From: Sulfurimonas sediminis
Lineage (GTDB): Bacteria; Campylobacterota; Campylobacteria; Campylobacterales; Sulfurimonadaceae
Length of the DNA: 64,000 nucleotides
Assembly: GCF_014905115.1 (NCBI RefSeq)
Contig: NZ_CP041235.1
Coordinates: 868,001-932,000, forward strand
Direction: 5' to 3'
Shown here: positions 26,140 to 35,145 of the stretch, one piece after another
How positions within the stretch are numbered: the stretch's first letter is position 1
Layout of the letters: each line of letters begins with the position of its first letter
Program-made: the position numbers and the translations under genes
Notes under the pieces: model-generated
Told to the model about the DNA's origin: nothing
Databases searched by the model: none
What the model saw: the letters and a program-made list of their open reading frames with translations, nothing else

Positions 26140-27052
26140 TTTTCACTTCCACATGCATTTGATTTTTTCCGTTTTGTTTGGATTTGTACAGTGCCTTGTC
26201 AGCTCTGTCTATAAGTGTTTCCGCTGTATCGCCGGGATAGTACATTGTCGCACCCAGGCTCATTGTTACTTTCAATGATTTTCCCTGATAAAAGAGTTGA
26301 TTTGAACTGATAAGCGTTAAAATTCTTTTTGCGATTTTTTGGCAGGTTTTTGCATCTATTCTGTTGAGTATGATTAAGAACTCTTCGCCACCGTAACGAA
26401 AAACTTTATCGCCGTCACGCAATGTCTTTCTTAAGAGTCTGGCAACAAAAATCAGTATTTTATCACCTGCAACATGTCCGTATTTGTCATTGATATGTTT
26501 AAAATCATCTATATCCAGAAGAAGTATGTGCAGTTCATACTCCAGCTCTTTTTTTGCACAGAGTTTTTGAAGGTATGTGTCAAGTGCCCGTCTGTTGAAT
26601 ATTTTTGTCAAAGAATCCAGGTTTGAACTCTCTTCAAGTTTTTTTACCTGTGTACTTAACTCTGATATGACTTGATTTGCGCGTTGCACCTCTTTTTCCA
26701 TGTGATTTTGAATCTCATCAAACTTTTCTTTTATTGAAGGCATATCTATGAGCTGATTTTTATAGCTGTGAATAGTCTCTCCATGAATTTGAGTCAGTTT
26801 GGCAAATTTGTTGTTTGTATGTTGATATGATGAAAGTGTTTTATTTGCAATTTCTTTATAAGTGTTGGTGAATGCCAGTTTTGCATGTTCTACTGAGTCT
26901 ATATCTCCGTCATTTATATTTTGTATAGTCATCACAGCATCTTGCAAATAGGTGACAACCTGTTCTTTGTTAGGCTCCTGTTGTGTGTCAATATTTTCAA
27001 GCAGCTCATGATACATTTGAGTTACTAATGATTTCAAGTCACTTTTTGTCAT
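26129..27052 (-). CDS. Soluble diguanylate cyclase (GGDEF)
   Basis: 307 residues from the ATG behind GGAGATTT (MTKSDLKSLVTQ); an eight-residue longer form is open but unsupported. The N-terminal 1-140 is all helical with a coiled coil leading into the GGDEF domain (about 143-307). Active-site loop 'YGGEEFLIIL' (220-225), and 'LLLDIDDFKHINDKYGH' binds substrate and metal. No membrane helix. First gene of a run into cvpA-fur-lysS. The 120 bp to the next start hold divergent promoters; GATAAAAT at about 27136 may serve the DAHP synthase. Confidence 0.9.
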   Translation of the reverse strand: MTKSDLKSLVTQMYHELLENIDTQQEPNKEQVVTYLQDAVMTIQNINDGDIDSVEHAKLAFTNTYKEIANKTLSSYQHTNNKFAKLTQIHGETIHSYKNQLIDMPSIKEKFDEIQNHMEKEVQRANQVISELSTQVKKLEESSNLDSLTKIFNRRALDTYLQKLCAKKELEYELHILLLDIDDFKHINDKYGHVAGDKILIFVARLLRKTLRDGDKVFRYGGEEFLIILNRIDAKTCQKIAKRILTLISSNQLFYQGKSLKVTMSLGATMYYPGDTAETLIDRADKALYKSKQNGKNQMHVEVKNGI

Positions 27053-27172
27053 AAATCTCCAAATAAAAATATTCACAATTATACTAATTTAAGCATAAAA
27101 AAAGCTTTTCTCATAGCAATTTTAGCTATTTTTTGATAAAATTCCAAAAACAATAATATATAAGGTCTGATA

Positions 27173-28522
27173 ATGAGCACTTGGAGCCCGTCTAGCTGGA
27201 GAGAAAAACCGATATTACAACAACCGACATATCCTGATAAAGCAAAACTTGAAGCTGTTTTAAAAGAGTTGAAAAGCTACCCGCCGTTGGTATTTGCAGG
27301 AGAAGCACGTTCACTCAAAGAACAGTTGGCCAATGTGTCACAGGGCAAGGCTTTTTTACTGCAAGGTGGTGACTGTGCCGAGAGTTTCAGTGAATTCCAT
27401 GCCGACAATATTCGCGATACTTTTAAAGCCCTGATGCAAATGGCGGTTGTCATGACCTATGCCGGAGGACTTCCTGTTGTAAAAGTAGGGCGTCTAGGCG
27501 GTCAGTTTGCAAAACCGCGTTCCTCGGATACGGAAACAAAAGGGGATATTACCCTTGATTCTTACCGTGGAGATATTATAAACGGTATAGACTTTGATGA
27601 AAAGTCCCGTACACCGGATCCTGAACGTATGATAAGAGCCTATAACCAGGCTACGGCTACACAAAACCTGCTCCGTGCTTTTGCATCAGGCGGATTGGCT
27701 GATTTGCATCAGGTAAGCAAATGGAACCTTGACTTTGCCCATAAAAGTGAAGTGGGTGAGAAGTACGAAGCATTGGCAGAAGATATAGAAAAATCATTAA
27801 AGTTTATGGAAGCCTGCGGTGTAACATCCAGAACATACAGAACATTGCGTGAAACAGACTTTTTTACTTCACATGAAGCACTGCTTTTACCGTATGAAGA
27901 GGCTTTTACAAGACAAGATTCTCTTACCGGTGACTGGTACAATACTGCAGCACACATGGTATGGATAGGGGATAGAACACGCCAGCTTGACGGTGCGCAT
28001 GTTGAGTATATGAAAGGTATTAAAAACCCTATAGGTATTAAAGCAGGACCTACTATGGACCCGGATGATCTGGTACGGTTGGCTCAGGCGGTAAATCCTG
28101 AAAATGAAGCAGGGCGCTTAAATATTATCGTAAGAATGGGTGCAAACAAAGTCGGCGAGCATATGCCGGCATTGATTCGTGCTGTTGAGAGAGAGGGACT
28201 CAAAGTTGTCTGGTCATGTGATCCTATGCACGGAAATACCATCAAGTCATCAAACAACTATAAAACGCGTCCGGTTGATGCAATTTTGACAGAAATGAAA
28301 CAGTTCTTTCAGGTGCATAAGGCTGAGGGTACATTTGCCGGCGGTGTTCACTTGGAAATGACAGGGAAAAATGTTACAGAGTGTATTGGTGGTTCATTTA
28401 CTGTAACAGAAGAGGATTTAAGTTCTCGTTATCATACACATTGTGACCCGCGTTTAAATGCAGACCAGTCATTAGAGTTGGCATTTTTAATCGCTGATTC
28501 TTTACAGGATGCGAATAAATAA
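27173..28522 (+). CDS. Class II DAHP synthase
   Basis: 449 residues. 3-deoxy-D-arabino-heptulosonate-7-phosphate synthase of the plant/Mycobacterium type; first step of the shikimate pathway, joining PEP and erythrose-4-phosphate. Recognised by '[19 protein letters not shown]', '[14 protein letters not shown]', '[19 protein letters not shown]', '[11 protein letters not shown]' and '[15 protein letters not shown]'. Start ATG behind AAGGTCTG. It ends just before a repeat cluster. Confidence 0.95.
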   Translation: MSTWSPSSWREKPILQQPTYPDKAKLEAVLKELKSYPPLVFAGEARSLKEQLANVSQGKAFLLQGGDCAESFSEFHADNIRDTFKALMQMAVVMTYAGGLPVVKVGRLGGQFAKPRSSDTETKGDITLDSYRGDIINGIDFDEKSRTPDPERMIRAYNQATATQNLLRAFASGGLADLHQVSKWNLDFAHKSEVGEKYEALAEDIEKSLKFMEACGVTSRTYRTLRETDFFTSHEALLLPYEEAFTRQDSLTGDWYNTAAHMVWIGDRTRQLDGAHVEYMKGIKNPIGIKAGPTMDPDDLVRLAQAVNPENEAGRLNIIVRMGANKVGEHMPALIRAVEREGLKVVWSCDPMHGNTIKSSNNYKTRPVDAILTEMKQFFQVHKAEGTFAGGVHLEMTGKNVTECIGGSFTVTEEDLSSRYHTHCDPRLNADQSLELAFLIADSLQDANK

Positions 28523-28546
28523 GGAGCTTTTTCTTAAGTCAAGAGA

Positions 28547-28697
28547 GTCGGCACTTAAAGTACCGATTCCGAGAGAATATGCAATTTTTTTGGAACCCGT
28601 ACTTTTAACGCTAAAGCGTAACTTAGAAAAAAACTAAATTTTTTTCTGTAGTGCGGGCGAGAGTGGCAGGGAAGTTGAAACAGTCGGCACTAATCCT
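28547..28697. repeat. Nested palindromic intergenic repeat, copy 3
   Basis: Family members: 28547-28571 (GTCGGCACTTAAAGTACCGA...), then GGAACCCGTACTT (28592-28604) separated from AGTGCGGGC (28650-28658) by about 45 inserted bases, and a shortened GTCGGCACT arm at about 28683. The loop 28659-28682 again holds GAGAGTGGCA and ends AACA. The inserted bases contain CGCTAAAGCG and AGAAAAAAACTAAATTTTTT, matching in reverse complement the insert in copy 1. The 215-bp gap between two convergent genes is almost entirely repeat. Confidence 0.75.
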
Positions 28698-28738
28698 TTA
28701 TGGGGTTTGTGTTTTTAAAAATTAAGGGCTGGCTTTTA

Positions 28739-29095
28739 TCATACCTGAAAGATATTCTCTTTTTTTACAGGTATAAATTCTGCTCCGTAGCAGAGTCTTT
28801 GTTGCAAACCTCCACGCGCTGTCAAATCAACTACTACACCCAAATTTTTTGTTTCTATGCTCCTTGCTATCGTCTCATAAATTTCAAAAGCGATATCTTC
28901 GGCCGTAAATTTTTTGTCTCTGAGTGAGGTCAGGTATTTTTTAAAATCACGCAAATCAAATGTCTCACCGCTGCTGGTAAAGTTGATGTAAACACTGCCT
29001 CTGTAGGGCTGTCCGCTGTGTGCCAGAAACAGAAGTTCACGAGACATATATTGTATGTTTGTATTTTCTTTTACATGTAAAGGTGTTAATTGCAT
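28739..29095 (-). CDS. Unknown protein downstream of queF
   Basis: 118 residues. 'GQPYRGSVYINFTSSGETFDLRDFKKYLTSLR' (in two parts) and 'IETKNLGVVVDLTARGGLQQR' suggest beta-helix-helix-beta order like one half of a T-fold (tunnel-fold) protein such as QueF or FolE2, but no catalytic motif is clear. It begins 1 bp after the queF stop, so it is co-transcribed, which makes a role near queuosine or pterin metabolism possible. Function otherwise unknown. Confidence 0.65.
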   Translation of the reverse strand: MQLTPLHVKENTNIQYMSRELLFLAHSGQPYRGSVYINFTSSGETFDLRDFKKYLTSLRDKKFTAEDIAFEIYETIARSIETKNLGVVVDLTARGGLQQRLCYGAEFIPVKKENIFQV

Positions 29096-29096
29096 A

Positions 29097-29594
29097 TTAT
29101 CCTACTCTTTGCGGGTTGAGATTTCTGTTGAAAAACCTATGCTTTTCCAGCTCTTTGTATTTTGCTTCCCCTTTTGCATAACTGAAAGTCGGATGGATGC
29201 TGATGTTGCCTCTTGGATAAAAAAGACCAATGACTTCAAGATATTTTGGCTGCATGAGTGCAACTAAATCTTTGCCTATTTTGTTCACAACATCTTCATG
29301 AAACTCACCGCTGTTAATAAAGCTCAAAAGATAGAGTTTGAGTGATTTGCTCTCAACCATTTTCACCTCAGGAATATAGTTGATGATGAGCGTGCCAAAA
29401 TCCGGCTGATTTGTTTTAGGACAAAGTGATGTGAATTCGTCTGCATTGAGTGTCACCCAGTAGTCCATCTCAGGATGGACATTCTCAAAGGTCTCAAGCA
29501 ATTCAGGGGCATATTCATATCTGTACTCTGTATGTCCGGCTCCAAGCTGGGCTACTTCTTTTGCTCGTTTTGCTTTATACTCTTTTTCATCCAT
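29097..29594 (-). CDS. queF: NADPH-dependent 7-cyano-7-deazaguanine reductase
   Basis: 165 residues, single-domain (type I) QueF. Catalytic Cys in 'FTSLCPKTNQPDFGT', and the QueF motif 'ESKSLKLYLLSFINSGEFHED' (in two parts), which binds NADPH and substrate. Converts preQ0 to preQ1 in queuosine tRNA modification. It overlaps the ABC-F gene by 8 bp and is followed at 1 bp by an unknown protein. Confidence 0.93.
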   Translation of the reverse strand: MDEKEYKAKRAKEVAQLGAGHTEYRYEYAPELLETFENVHPEMDYWVTLNADEFTSLCPKTNQPDFGTLIINYIPEVKMVESKSLKLYLLSFINSGEFHEDVVNKIGKDLVALMQPKYLEVIGLFYPRGNISIHPTFSYAKGEAKYKELEKHRFFNRNLNPQRVG

Positions 29595-31533
29595 TGTTAA
29601 TCTCTTCTTCTTTTTCCTGAATTGTTAAAAGCTCTTCAACTTTTTGCTCATACAATGCTTCCATATCTGCCAACTCTTTGGCAAGTTTGCTCAGACCTAT
29701 CTCTTCATAACATTTCGGGTCTGAGAGGCAGTTGTTCTTTTCATCTATTTTAGCTTCAAGTTCTTCTATCTCGGCCGGGAGTTTTTCCAAAGCTATTTTT
29801 TCTTTAAAAGTAAGTTTGAGTGTTTTTGGTTTGGGCTTTACATGTAAAGGTGTTTTTTGCTCTTTGGTTGCTTCTTTTTCCATATCATGAAGTTCTTGCA
29901 CCTCTTTTTCAAGTTCCAAATACTCAGAATACTGCTGATGCGACTCTTCTATGGTTTTGTCAGGTTTAAAAATAAAAAGCTTTTTTGCAATTTTATCGAC
30001 AAAATATCTGTCATGCGAAACAATGATAACAGCCCCTGCAAAATTTGTCAACTGCTCTTCTAAAATATTAATGGTAGGAATATCCAGATCATTTGTCGGT
30101 TCATCCAAAATGAGGATGTCAACATCCTGTGTAAAGAGAAGGGCAAGGGCAACACGGTTTTTCTCGCCGCCACTGAGAACGCCTATCTTTTTGTCTAAAA
30201 ATTCACGCGGAAAGAGAAAGTTTTTAAGGTAGCCGTATACATGTAAATCACTGCCGCGTACATTGACACGGTCCCCACCGTGGGGACAAAAAGTCTCTAT
30301 AAGGTTTTTGTCGTCATCAAGCATCTCTCTGTGCTGGTCAAAATAGCCGACTTTGAATTCTCCGCGTTTTATCTTGCCGCTTGTCGGTTCTATGCGTCCA
30401 AGCAGCGCTTTTAGCAGTGTTGATTTTCCACTGCCGTTTGGGCCGACAATGGCGATGACATCTTTTTGCAGTATACGTGTTGTAAAACCGTGTAACAGCT
30501 CTTTGTCACCGAGTTTGAGCCCCAGATCTTTGACTTCAAAAAGCATTTTTTGTTTGTTGACGCTTTTGTCACGGTTAAAGTGTTTTGCCTCGCGTTGCAG
30601 TTCTACAGACATTTTTCTGATTTTGGCAGGATTTGTTTTTGCTTCTTCTCGCAGTTGCATCAAGCGCTCTTTGCGCCCTTCATTTCGTTTGAGCCTTGCA
30701 CGCACTCCTCTTGCAAACCACTCATTTTCTCTTTTGAGTATGCCGAGCAGATTGTCATGCTGTTTTTGCAGGGTTCTGAGATATTCCTCTTTTTGTGTAA
30801 GGTAGTCATTATATCCGCCTTTGTACTCACGTAGGGCACAATCTTCTACTTCAACCGATTTGGTGGCAATTCTGTCTATGAAATAACGGTCATGGGAGAT
30901 GAAAACAAGGGTAAATTTCTCTTTTAAAATCAACTCTTCAAGAAATTCGACCATATAAACATCCAGGTGGTTCGTCGGTTCATCAAGCAAAAGCACATCC
31001 GGTTTTTGCAGTAGCAGTGAAGCAAGTGCCACACGCCGCTGTTCGCCTCCGCTGAGGAGCATAACAGGCTTGTGTTCATAAGGTTTGAGCTGAAAATGCT
31101 GAATGATACGTTCTATCTTGTCATCCAGATTCCAGGCATTGTGGTGGTCAATGTAGCGTGAGAGTTTTTCATACTCTTCTAAGAGCAGTTTGTTTTCAAA
31201 ATCTTCGCTTAAAAGCAGTGAGAGTTCATTGTATCGCTCTTTTGCGGCATTGAGCTCTTGAAGACCTGCTTCTACAGCTTGGCGGACACTGTGTCCTTCT
31301 TCAAATGCCGGACGCTGATCGAGCATTTTGATTTCCAAATCATTTTTGATGATACGGCGTCCGCCATCCGGGGAGAGTGTCCCGTTGAGTATTTTCATCA
31401 AAGTTGACTTGCCACTGCCGTTTTTTCCAATGATGACTATACGCTCGCCTGCATCCACATGAAAGTCAACCTCAGTGAGAATTTTTTGTGCCGAATAGTG
31501 TTTGCTGATTTTTTGTAGATCAATTAATGCCAT
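29587..31533 (-). CDS. ABC-F family ATPase (Uup-like)
   Basis: 648 residues with two ATPase domains: Walker A 'GKNGSGKSTLMK' and 'GPNGSGKSTLLK', signatures 'LSGGEQRRVALA' and 'LSGGEKNRVALA', Walker B 'LLLDEPTNHLD' and 'LILDEPTNDLD'. A basic inter-domain linker and a C-terminal coiled coil (about 560-648) fit the Uup subgroup. No membrane domain: a cytosolic ribosome- or DNA-associated factor. One exact TTACATGTAA at 29838 in the linker to the C-terminal coil. Confidence 0.9.
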   Translation of the reverse strand: MALIDLQKISKHYSAQKILTEVDFHVDAGERIVIIGKNGSGKSTLMKILNGTLSPDGGRRIIKNDLEIKMLDQRPAFEEGHSVRQAVEAGLQELNAAKERYNELSLLLSEDFENKLLLEEYEKLSRYIDHHNAWNLDDKIERIIQHFQLKPYEHKPVMLLSGGEQRRVALASLLLQKPDVLLLDEPTNHLDVYMVEFLEELILKEKFTLVFISHDRYFIDRIATKSVEVEDCALREYKGGYNDYLTQKEEYLRTLQKQHDNLLGILKRENEWFARGVRARLKRNEGRKERLMQLREEAKTNPAKIRKMSVELQREAKHFNRDKSVNKQKMLFEVKDLGLKLGDKELLHGFTTRILQKDVIAIVGPNGSGKSTLLKALLGRIEPTSGKIKRGEFKVGYFDQHREMLDDDKNLIETFCPHGGDRVNVRGSDLHVYGYLKNFLFPREFLDKKIGVLSGGEKNRVALALLFTQDVDILILDEPTNDLDIPTINILEEQLTNFAGAVIIVSHDRYFVDKIAKKLFIFKPDKTIEESHQQYSEYLELEKEVQELHDMEKEATKEQKTPLHVKPKPKTLKLTFKEKIALEKLPAEIEELEAKIDEKNNCLSDPKCYEEIGLSKLAKELADMEALYEQKVEELLTIQEKEEEINNG

Positions 31534-31632
31534 AAGTAGTTTACTTTTTAAAGAGATAATAGCATTTTGGTCATTAATAAGGGCTTATTTATTTTAATAG
31601 ATTATAATCGTGTATATAATAGGAGCAGAATC

Positions 31633-32085
31633 ATGTTACAGGTAATAGCTGAAATAAGAAAAAACGAACATCAGTATATGGAAATGCTTAAAGAAGAAGG
31701 CAAGGAGTTTTTTTACAGAAAAGAGCGATATGGTACTGAGTTTTCCTTTATTGCTATATATTGTGAATGTAAAATTGCAATAGACTTTAACGAATTAAAA
31801 AAGAGATTAAGAAGTACTGACAAATTGATAACCCTCAATGATAAACTGCACTGTATCATTCTTGATTCTGTTGATGAAGAACATTATATTAAAGTGGCTG
31901 AAAACATAAACTACAATCTTTTACACTTAAATACGAACAATGATTATTACCTGGGTACGGTACATTCCAAAGAGTATGAGGTCAAAGAGTGTTCAAATAT
32001 GATATATGAACTGTTCTGCAGATTGGAAGATGCTTTAGAGAATAATTTAAAAAATATTGTTGTATATCAAGACTTCGTTATTTAA
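31633..32085 (+). CDS. Small protein with possible degenerate GGDEF-like fold
   Basis: 150 residues from the ATG behind AGGAGCAG (MLQVIAEIRKNEHQYMEMLK); an upstream extension is rejected. The order 'RYGTEFSFIAIYC' - helix - 'LKKRLRSTDKLITLNDKLHCIILD' - helix - 'YYLGTVHSKEY' - helix resembles a GGDEF domain without its GGDEF loop. Comparable degenerate domains serve as sensors or scaffolds. This resemblance is by eye only. It stands alone, divergent from the ABC-F gene. Confidence 0.6.
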   Translation: MLQVIAEIRKNEHQYMEMLKEEGKEFFYRKERYGTEFSFIAIYCECKIAIDFNELKKRLRSTDKLITLNDKLHCIILDSVDEEHYIKVAENINYNLLHLNTNNDYYLGTVHSKEYEVKECSNMIYELFCRLEDALENNLKNIVVYQDFVI

Positions 32086-32111
32086 ATTATAATATTATAT
32101 GAACTCATTTA

Positions 32112-32277
32112 AACCCGAATTATGCAATAGAAAACAATAAGTAGGTTCTATGCTTGTGCCCAAGGGATGTTTAGAAAATTGTTGTGCCAACCTTTTTGGT
32201 CGGTCAATAATTTTATGAATGTGTCTTGGGTGTAATGAAAGAGACTTTCTTAAGTTTTCTATTGCATAATCCGGGTT
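32112..32277. mobile_element. MITE-like element with 24-bp inverted ends
   Basis: AACCCGAATTATGCAATAGA... (32112-32135) and its inverse (32254-32277) match at 23 of 24 bases and bound 166 bp with no open reading frame. The inside has a weaker stem, CCAACC-TTTTT-GGTCGG (about 32188-32204). Size, long inverted ends and lack of coding capacity fit a miniature inverted-repeat element; a structured transcript is an alternative. The outer flanks are AT-rich (TTTAA/TTAAA) and may hide a short target duplication. No related transposase lies in the window; its ends do not match the ISAs1-like element at 45 kb. Confidence 0.6.
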
Positions 32278-32289
32278 AAAGGATTTTAT

Positions 32290-32736
32290 TTGGGTTTATT
32301 TATACATATTCATCTTATTGCTGCCATTGCCTGGATAGGCGGTTCTATCTTTATGTTTATTTTAGGTGTTACACTGCTTGATAAAGAAAAACAACAACAG
32401 GTTTACCCGGTAATAGGGCCTATTTTCGGTTATTTTGAATTGGTTTCCATTGTTATTTTACTGTTGACTGGTACTGTGATGATTGTTGATAATGGTTTGT
32501 ATCATATGCTTTTGACGCATGATGACAATATTATCGTCCAGGAGTTACGCAAAAAACTCATAATTGTAGCTGTTATAATCGTGGCAACAATAGTTCATTT
32601 TTTCATTGCATTTCGTACAAACGGGAAAGAGCGAACGAAAATACAAAATATTTTGTCACGCGGAACTTCACTACTCATATTTTTTTTAAATCTGTTTGTT
32701 CTGCATTATGCAATTATGATTCGCGCGATGCTTTAA
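32290..32736 (+). CDS. Four-helix membrane protein, CopD-like
   Basis: 148 residues starting at TTG behind AAAGGA. Four membrane helices; helix 1 'FIHIHLIAAIAWIGGSIFMF' has the His-and-WIGG pattern of CopD-like or related membrane proteins, and the last helix carries another His. A metal or haem role is possible but unproven. It overlaps the convergent 99-residue gene by 4 bp. The MITE-like element ends 12 bp before its start and may have displaced its original promoter. Confidence 0.65.
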   Translation: MGLFIHIHLIAAIAWIGGSIFMFILGVTLLDKEKQQQVYPVIGPIFGYFELVSIVILLLTGTVMIVDNGLYHMLLTHDDNIIVQELRKKLIIVAVIIVATIVHFFIAFRTNGKERTKIQNILSRGTSLLIFFLNLFVLHYAIMIRAML

Positions 32737-33032
32737 GGACATAACTTTTTTGCCGTAAACCATTTTGCTATCCCTTCATCATTATAGTGATATTCTCTTT
32801 GAGAGGGAGGGATGACACTGTTTCTCATTTTAGCTCTTACAATGCCAACAACTATAAAGGTAATCAACAAAGTAGCTCCTGCGATAAAATAATCATACAT
32901 GTACCAGGCGATGAACGCAGCCAATACTGGAGTAAACTGTAAAAAATATTTCAGTAACAAAGCGATGATTTGACATTTTTTTGTCTCTAGAACAGGAGTA
33001 GGTTCTATTAAATCTATATAATCATTTTTCAT
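32733..33032 (-). CDS. Small two-helix membrane protein, function unknown
   Basis: 99 residues: a cytosolic N-terminus with Cys, two membrane helices ('FLQFTPVLAAFIAWYMYDYF', 'IAGATLLITFIVVGIVRA'), and a polar tail 'PPSQREYHYNDEGIAKWFTA' that looks conserved. No family recognised. Divergent from htpG; the 128 bp between them must hold both promoters. Confidence 0.65.
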   Translation of the reverse strand: MKNDYIDLIEPTPVLETKKCQIIALLLKYFLQFTPVLAAFIAWYMYDYFIAGATLLITFIVVGIVRAKMRNSVIPPSQREYHYNDEGIAKWFTAKKLCP

Positions 33033-33160
33033 ACAGTTATTATAGCAAAATAAAAATAGTATAAACTTGAGTTAAATTGACTAAAGAATATTGATAAAAC
33101 TTGCAACTATTAACTTTTTTTGGTAAAATACAGTCAAATTTTAAAAAAAGGATTACTATT

Positions 33161-35053
33161 ATGGCTAAACATCAATTTCAAACAGAAGCAAATCAAATTT
33201 TACAACTTATGATTCATTCACTTTACTCCAACAAGGAGATTTTCCTTCGTGAACTTATTTCCAATGCATCCGATGCACTTGACAAACTCAATATGCTCGT
33301 TTTAACAAATGAAGCATACAAGGGTATAAAGTTTGATCCGAGAATAGATATAAAAAGAGACAAAGAGAAAAAACTTTTAACTATTGCTGATACCGGAATA
33401 GGTATGAATGAGGTAGATTTATTAAATAACCTCGGAACAATTGCAAAATCAGGAACAAAAGCATTTTTAGAAAACATGACAGGTGATCAAAAAGTAGATT
33501 CTCACTTAATCGGTCAGTTTGGTGTCGGTTTTTATGCTGCGTTCATGGTGGCTGATACAGTTGAAGTCATTTCAAAAAAAGCAGGAGAAGATCAGGCTTA
33601 CAAATGGATGAGTACCGGAAATGGTGAATTTGAAGTAGAAGCAACAACAAAAGAGGGACACGGAACAGAAATTATTCTTCACTTAAAAGAGGGTGAAGAA
33701 GAGTTTTTGGAAGAGTATCGCATAGAGGCTATTGTCAAAAAATACTCTAACCATATTCCATTCCCTATTTTTATGGATAAAGAGAAGCATATTCCGGCTG
33801 TTACTGATGATGAGGGCAAAGAGACAGAGCCTGCACGCACTGAAATAGAAAATGTACAAATTAACTCTGCAAATGCACTCTGGACGATTTCTAAAAATGA
33901 ATTAAAAGATGAAGATTATAAAGCTTTTTATGAAACACTTGCACATTCAAACGAAGAACCGCTAAAATGGATGCATCATAAAGCAGAGGGGGCTATAGAG
34001 TATACGACACTCTTCTACATCCCAAGCAAGGCACCGATGGATATTTACAGAGTTGATTATCAGCCTGGTATCAAACTCTATATTAACCGTGTCTTTATTA
34101 CAGATGATGACAAAGAGCTGATGCCTACATACTTGCGTTTCTTACGCGGTGTGATTGATTCAAAAGATTTACCGTTAAATGTAAGTCGTGAAATTTTACA
34201 GTCAAATCCAGTGATGGCAAAAATCAAAAATGCTTCGGTGAAAAAAGTGCTTTCCGAGCTTGCAAAAATGATGAAAAAAGAGCCTGAAAAATATGACACA
34301 TTCTATAAAGAGTTTGGAAATGTACTCAAAGAGGGACTCTATAATGACTTTGCAAATCGCGAAAAAATCTTAGAGTTGTTGAAATTTCACACACTCAACT
34401 CTGATGAAATGACAACTATAGAAGAGTTTGTGAAAAATGTCGACGAAGAGAAAAAAGAGATCTATTACCTTGCGAACAAAGGCTCTGTTGACATGCTCAA
34501 GCACTCTCCTGTGTTAGAGAAGTTTAAAGCACGCGGTATAGATGTATTGCTTCTCAATGAAGAGGTAGATACTATTATATTCCCGATGGTGACAGAATAT
34601 AAAGAGTATAAACTTATTCCTGTATCAGATGCAAAATTTGAAGAGAGTGAAGAAGAGAAAAAGGCAAAAGAAGAACTTGAAAAAGAGTTTGAAGGCCTTG
34701 CAAAAGAGTTTAAAGAGACACTGGGTGAAGCTATAAAAGAAGTTGAAGTGACAACGGAGTTGACAGAATCTCCTGTTGCTCTGAAAATAGACAAAGAAGA
34801 TCCTTCTTACATGATGGCACAGATGATGAAACAGATGGGTCAGGGCGGTGAAGTACCTGAGCCAGCACCAATTTTACAAATCAATCCTAAGCATGAACTG
34901 ATTGCAAAATTAAAAGATTCTAGTGATCAGAATCTGATTGAAGATGCAGCGCATGTCTTGTTTGATCAGGCAAAACTCTTTGATGGCAGAGAACTTGATG
35001 ATACTGCAGATTTTGCAATGAGACTCAACAGAATTATAGTAAAAGCATTATAA
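33161..35053 (+). CDS. htpG: Chaperone HtpG (Hsp90)
   Basis: 630 residues from the ATG behind AAAAGGATTAC (MAKHQFQTEANQILQLMIHS). ATPase domain motifs 'ELISNASDALDKL', 'IADTGIGMNEVDL', 'LGTIAKSGTKAFLENM' and 'IGQFGVGFYAAFMVAD'; the middle domain has 'LPLNVSREILQSNPVMAKI'. Homodimeric cytosolic chaperone. Full length, no oddities. Single-gene unit with a following hairpin. Confidence 0.97.
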   Translation: MAKHQFQTEANQILQLMIHSLYSNKEIFLRELISNASDALDKLNMLVLTNEAYKGIKFDPRIDIKRDKEKKLLTIADTGIGMNEVDLLNNLGTIAKSGTKAFLENMTGDQKVDSHLIGQFGVGFYAAFMVADTVEVISKKAGEDQAYKWMSTGNGEFEVEATTKEGHGTEIILHLKEGEEEFLEEYRIEAIVKKYSNHIPFPIFMDKEKHIPAVTDDEGKETEPARTEIENVQINSANALWTISKNELKDEDYKAFYETLAHSNEEPLKWMHHKAEGAIEYTTLFYIPSKAPMDIYRVDYQPGIKLYINRVFITDDDKELMPTYLRFLRGVIDSKDLPLNVSREILQSNPVMAKIKNASVKKVLSELAKMMKKEPEKYDTFYKEFGNVLKEGLYNDFANREKILELLKFHTLNSDEMTTIEEFVKNVDEEKKEIYYLANKGSVDMLKHSPVLEKFKARGIDVLLLNEEVDTIIFPMVTEYKEYKLIPVSDAKFEESEEEKKAKEELEKEFEGLAKEFKETLGEAIKEVEVTTELTESPVALKIDKEDPSYMMAQMMKQMGQGGEVPEPAPILQINPKHELIAKLKDSSDQNLIEDAAHVLFDQAKLFDGRELDDTADFAMRLNRIIVKAL

Positions 35054-35060
35054 CTTTTTT

Positions 35061-35087
35061 GGATGAGTGCAATCGTAGCACTCCTCC
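35061..35087 (+). terminator. Probable htpG terminator hairpin
   Basis: GGATGAGTGC and GCACTCCTCC form a 10-bp stem with one mismatch around a 7-base loop, 8 bp after the htpG stop. A T-rich stretch follows only after about 15 bases, so strength is uncertain. Confidence 0.55.
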
Positions 35088-35145
35088 AAACTCTCCTCTT
35101 TTATTTTTCTTTTTTATCTGTTTCACACAAATTATATGATATCTT

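Noticed and set aside
17461-26490. All ACATGT hexamers as members of the TTACATGTAA family
   Set aside because: The hexamer itself is near its expected frequency; only the 10-bp form is clearly enriched, so copies such as those near 17484 and 26472 were left out.
32112-32277. MITE-like element as a deletion derivative of the ISAs1-like IS at 45 kb
   Set aside because: Its ends (AACCCG...) share no similarity with that element's ends (CACCMCAATCC...).
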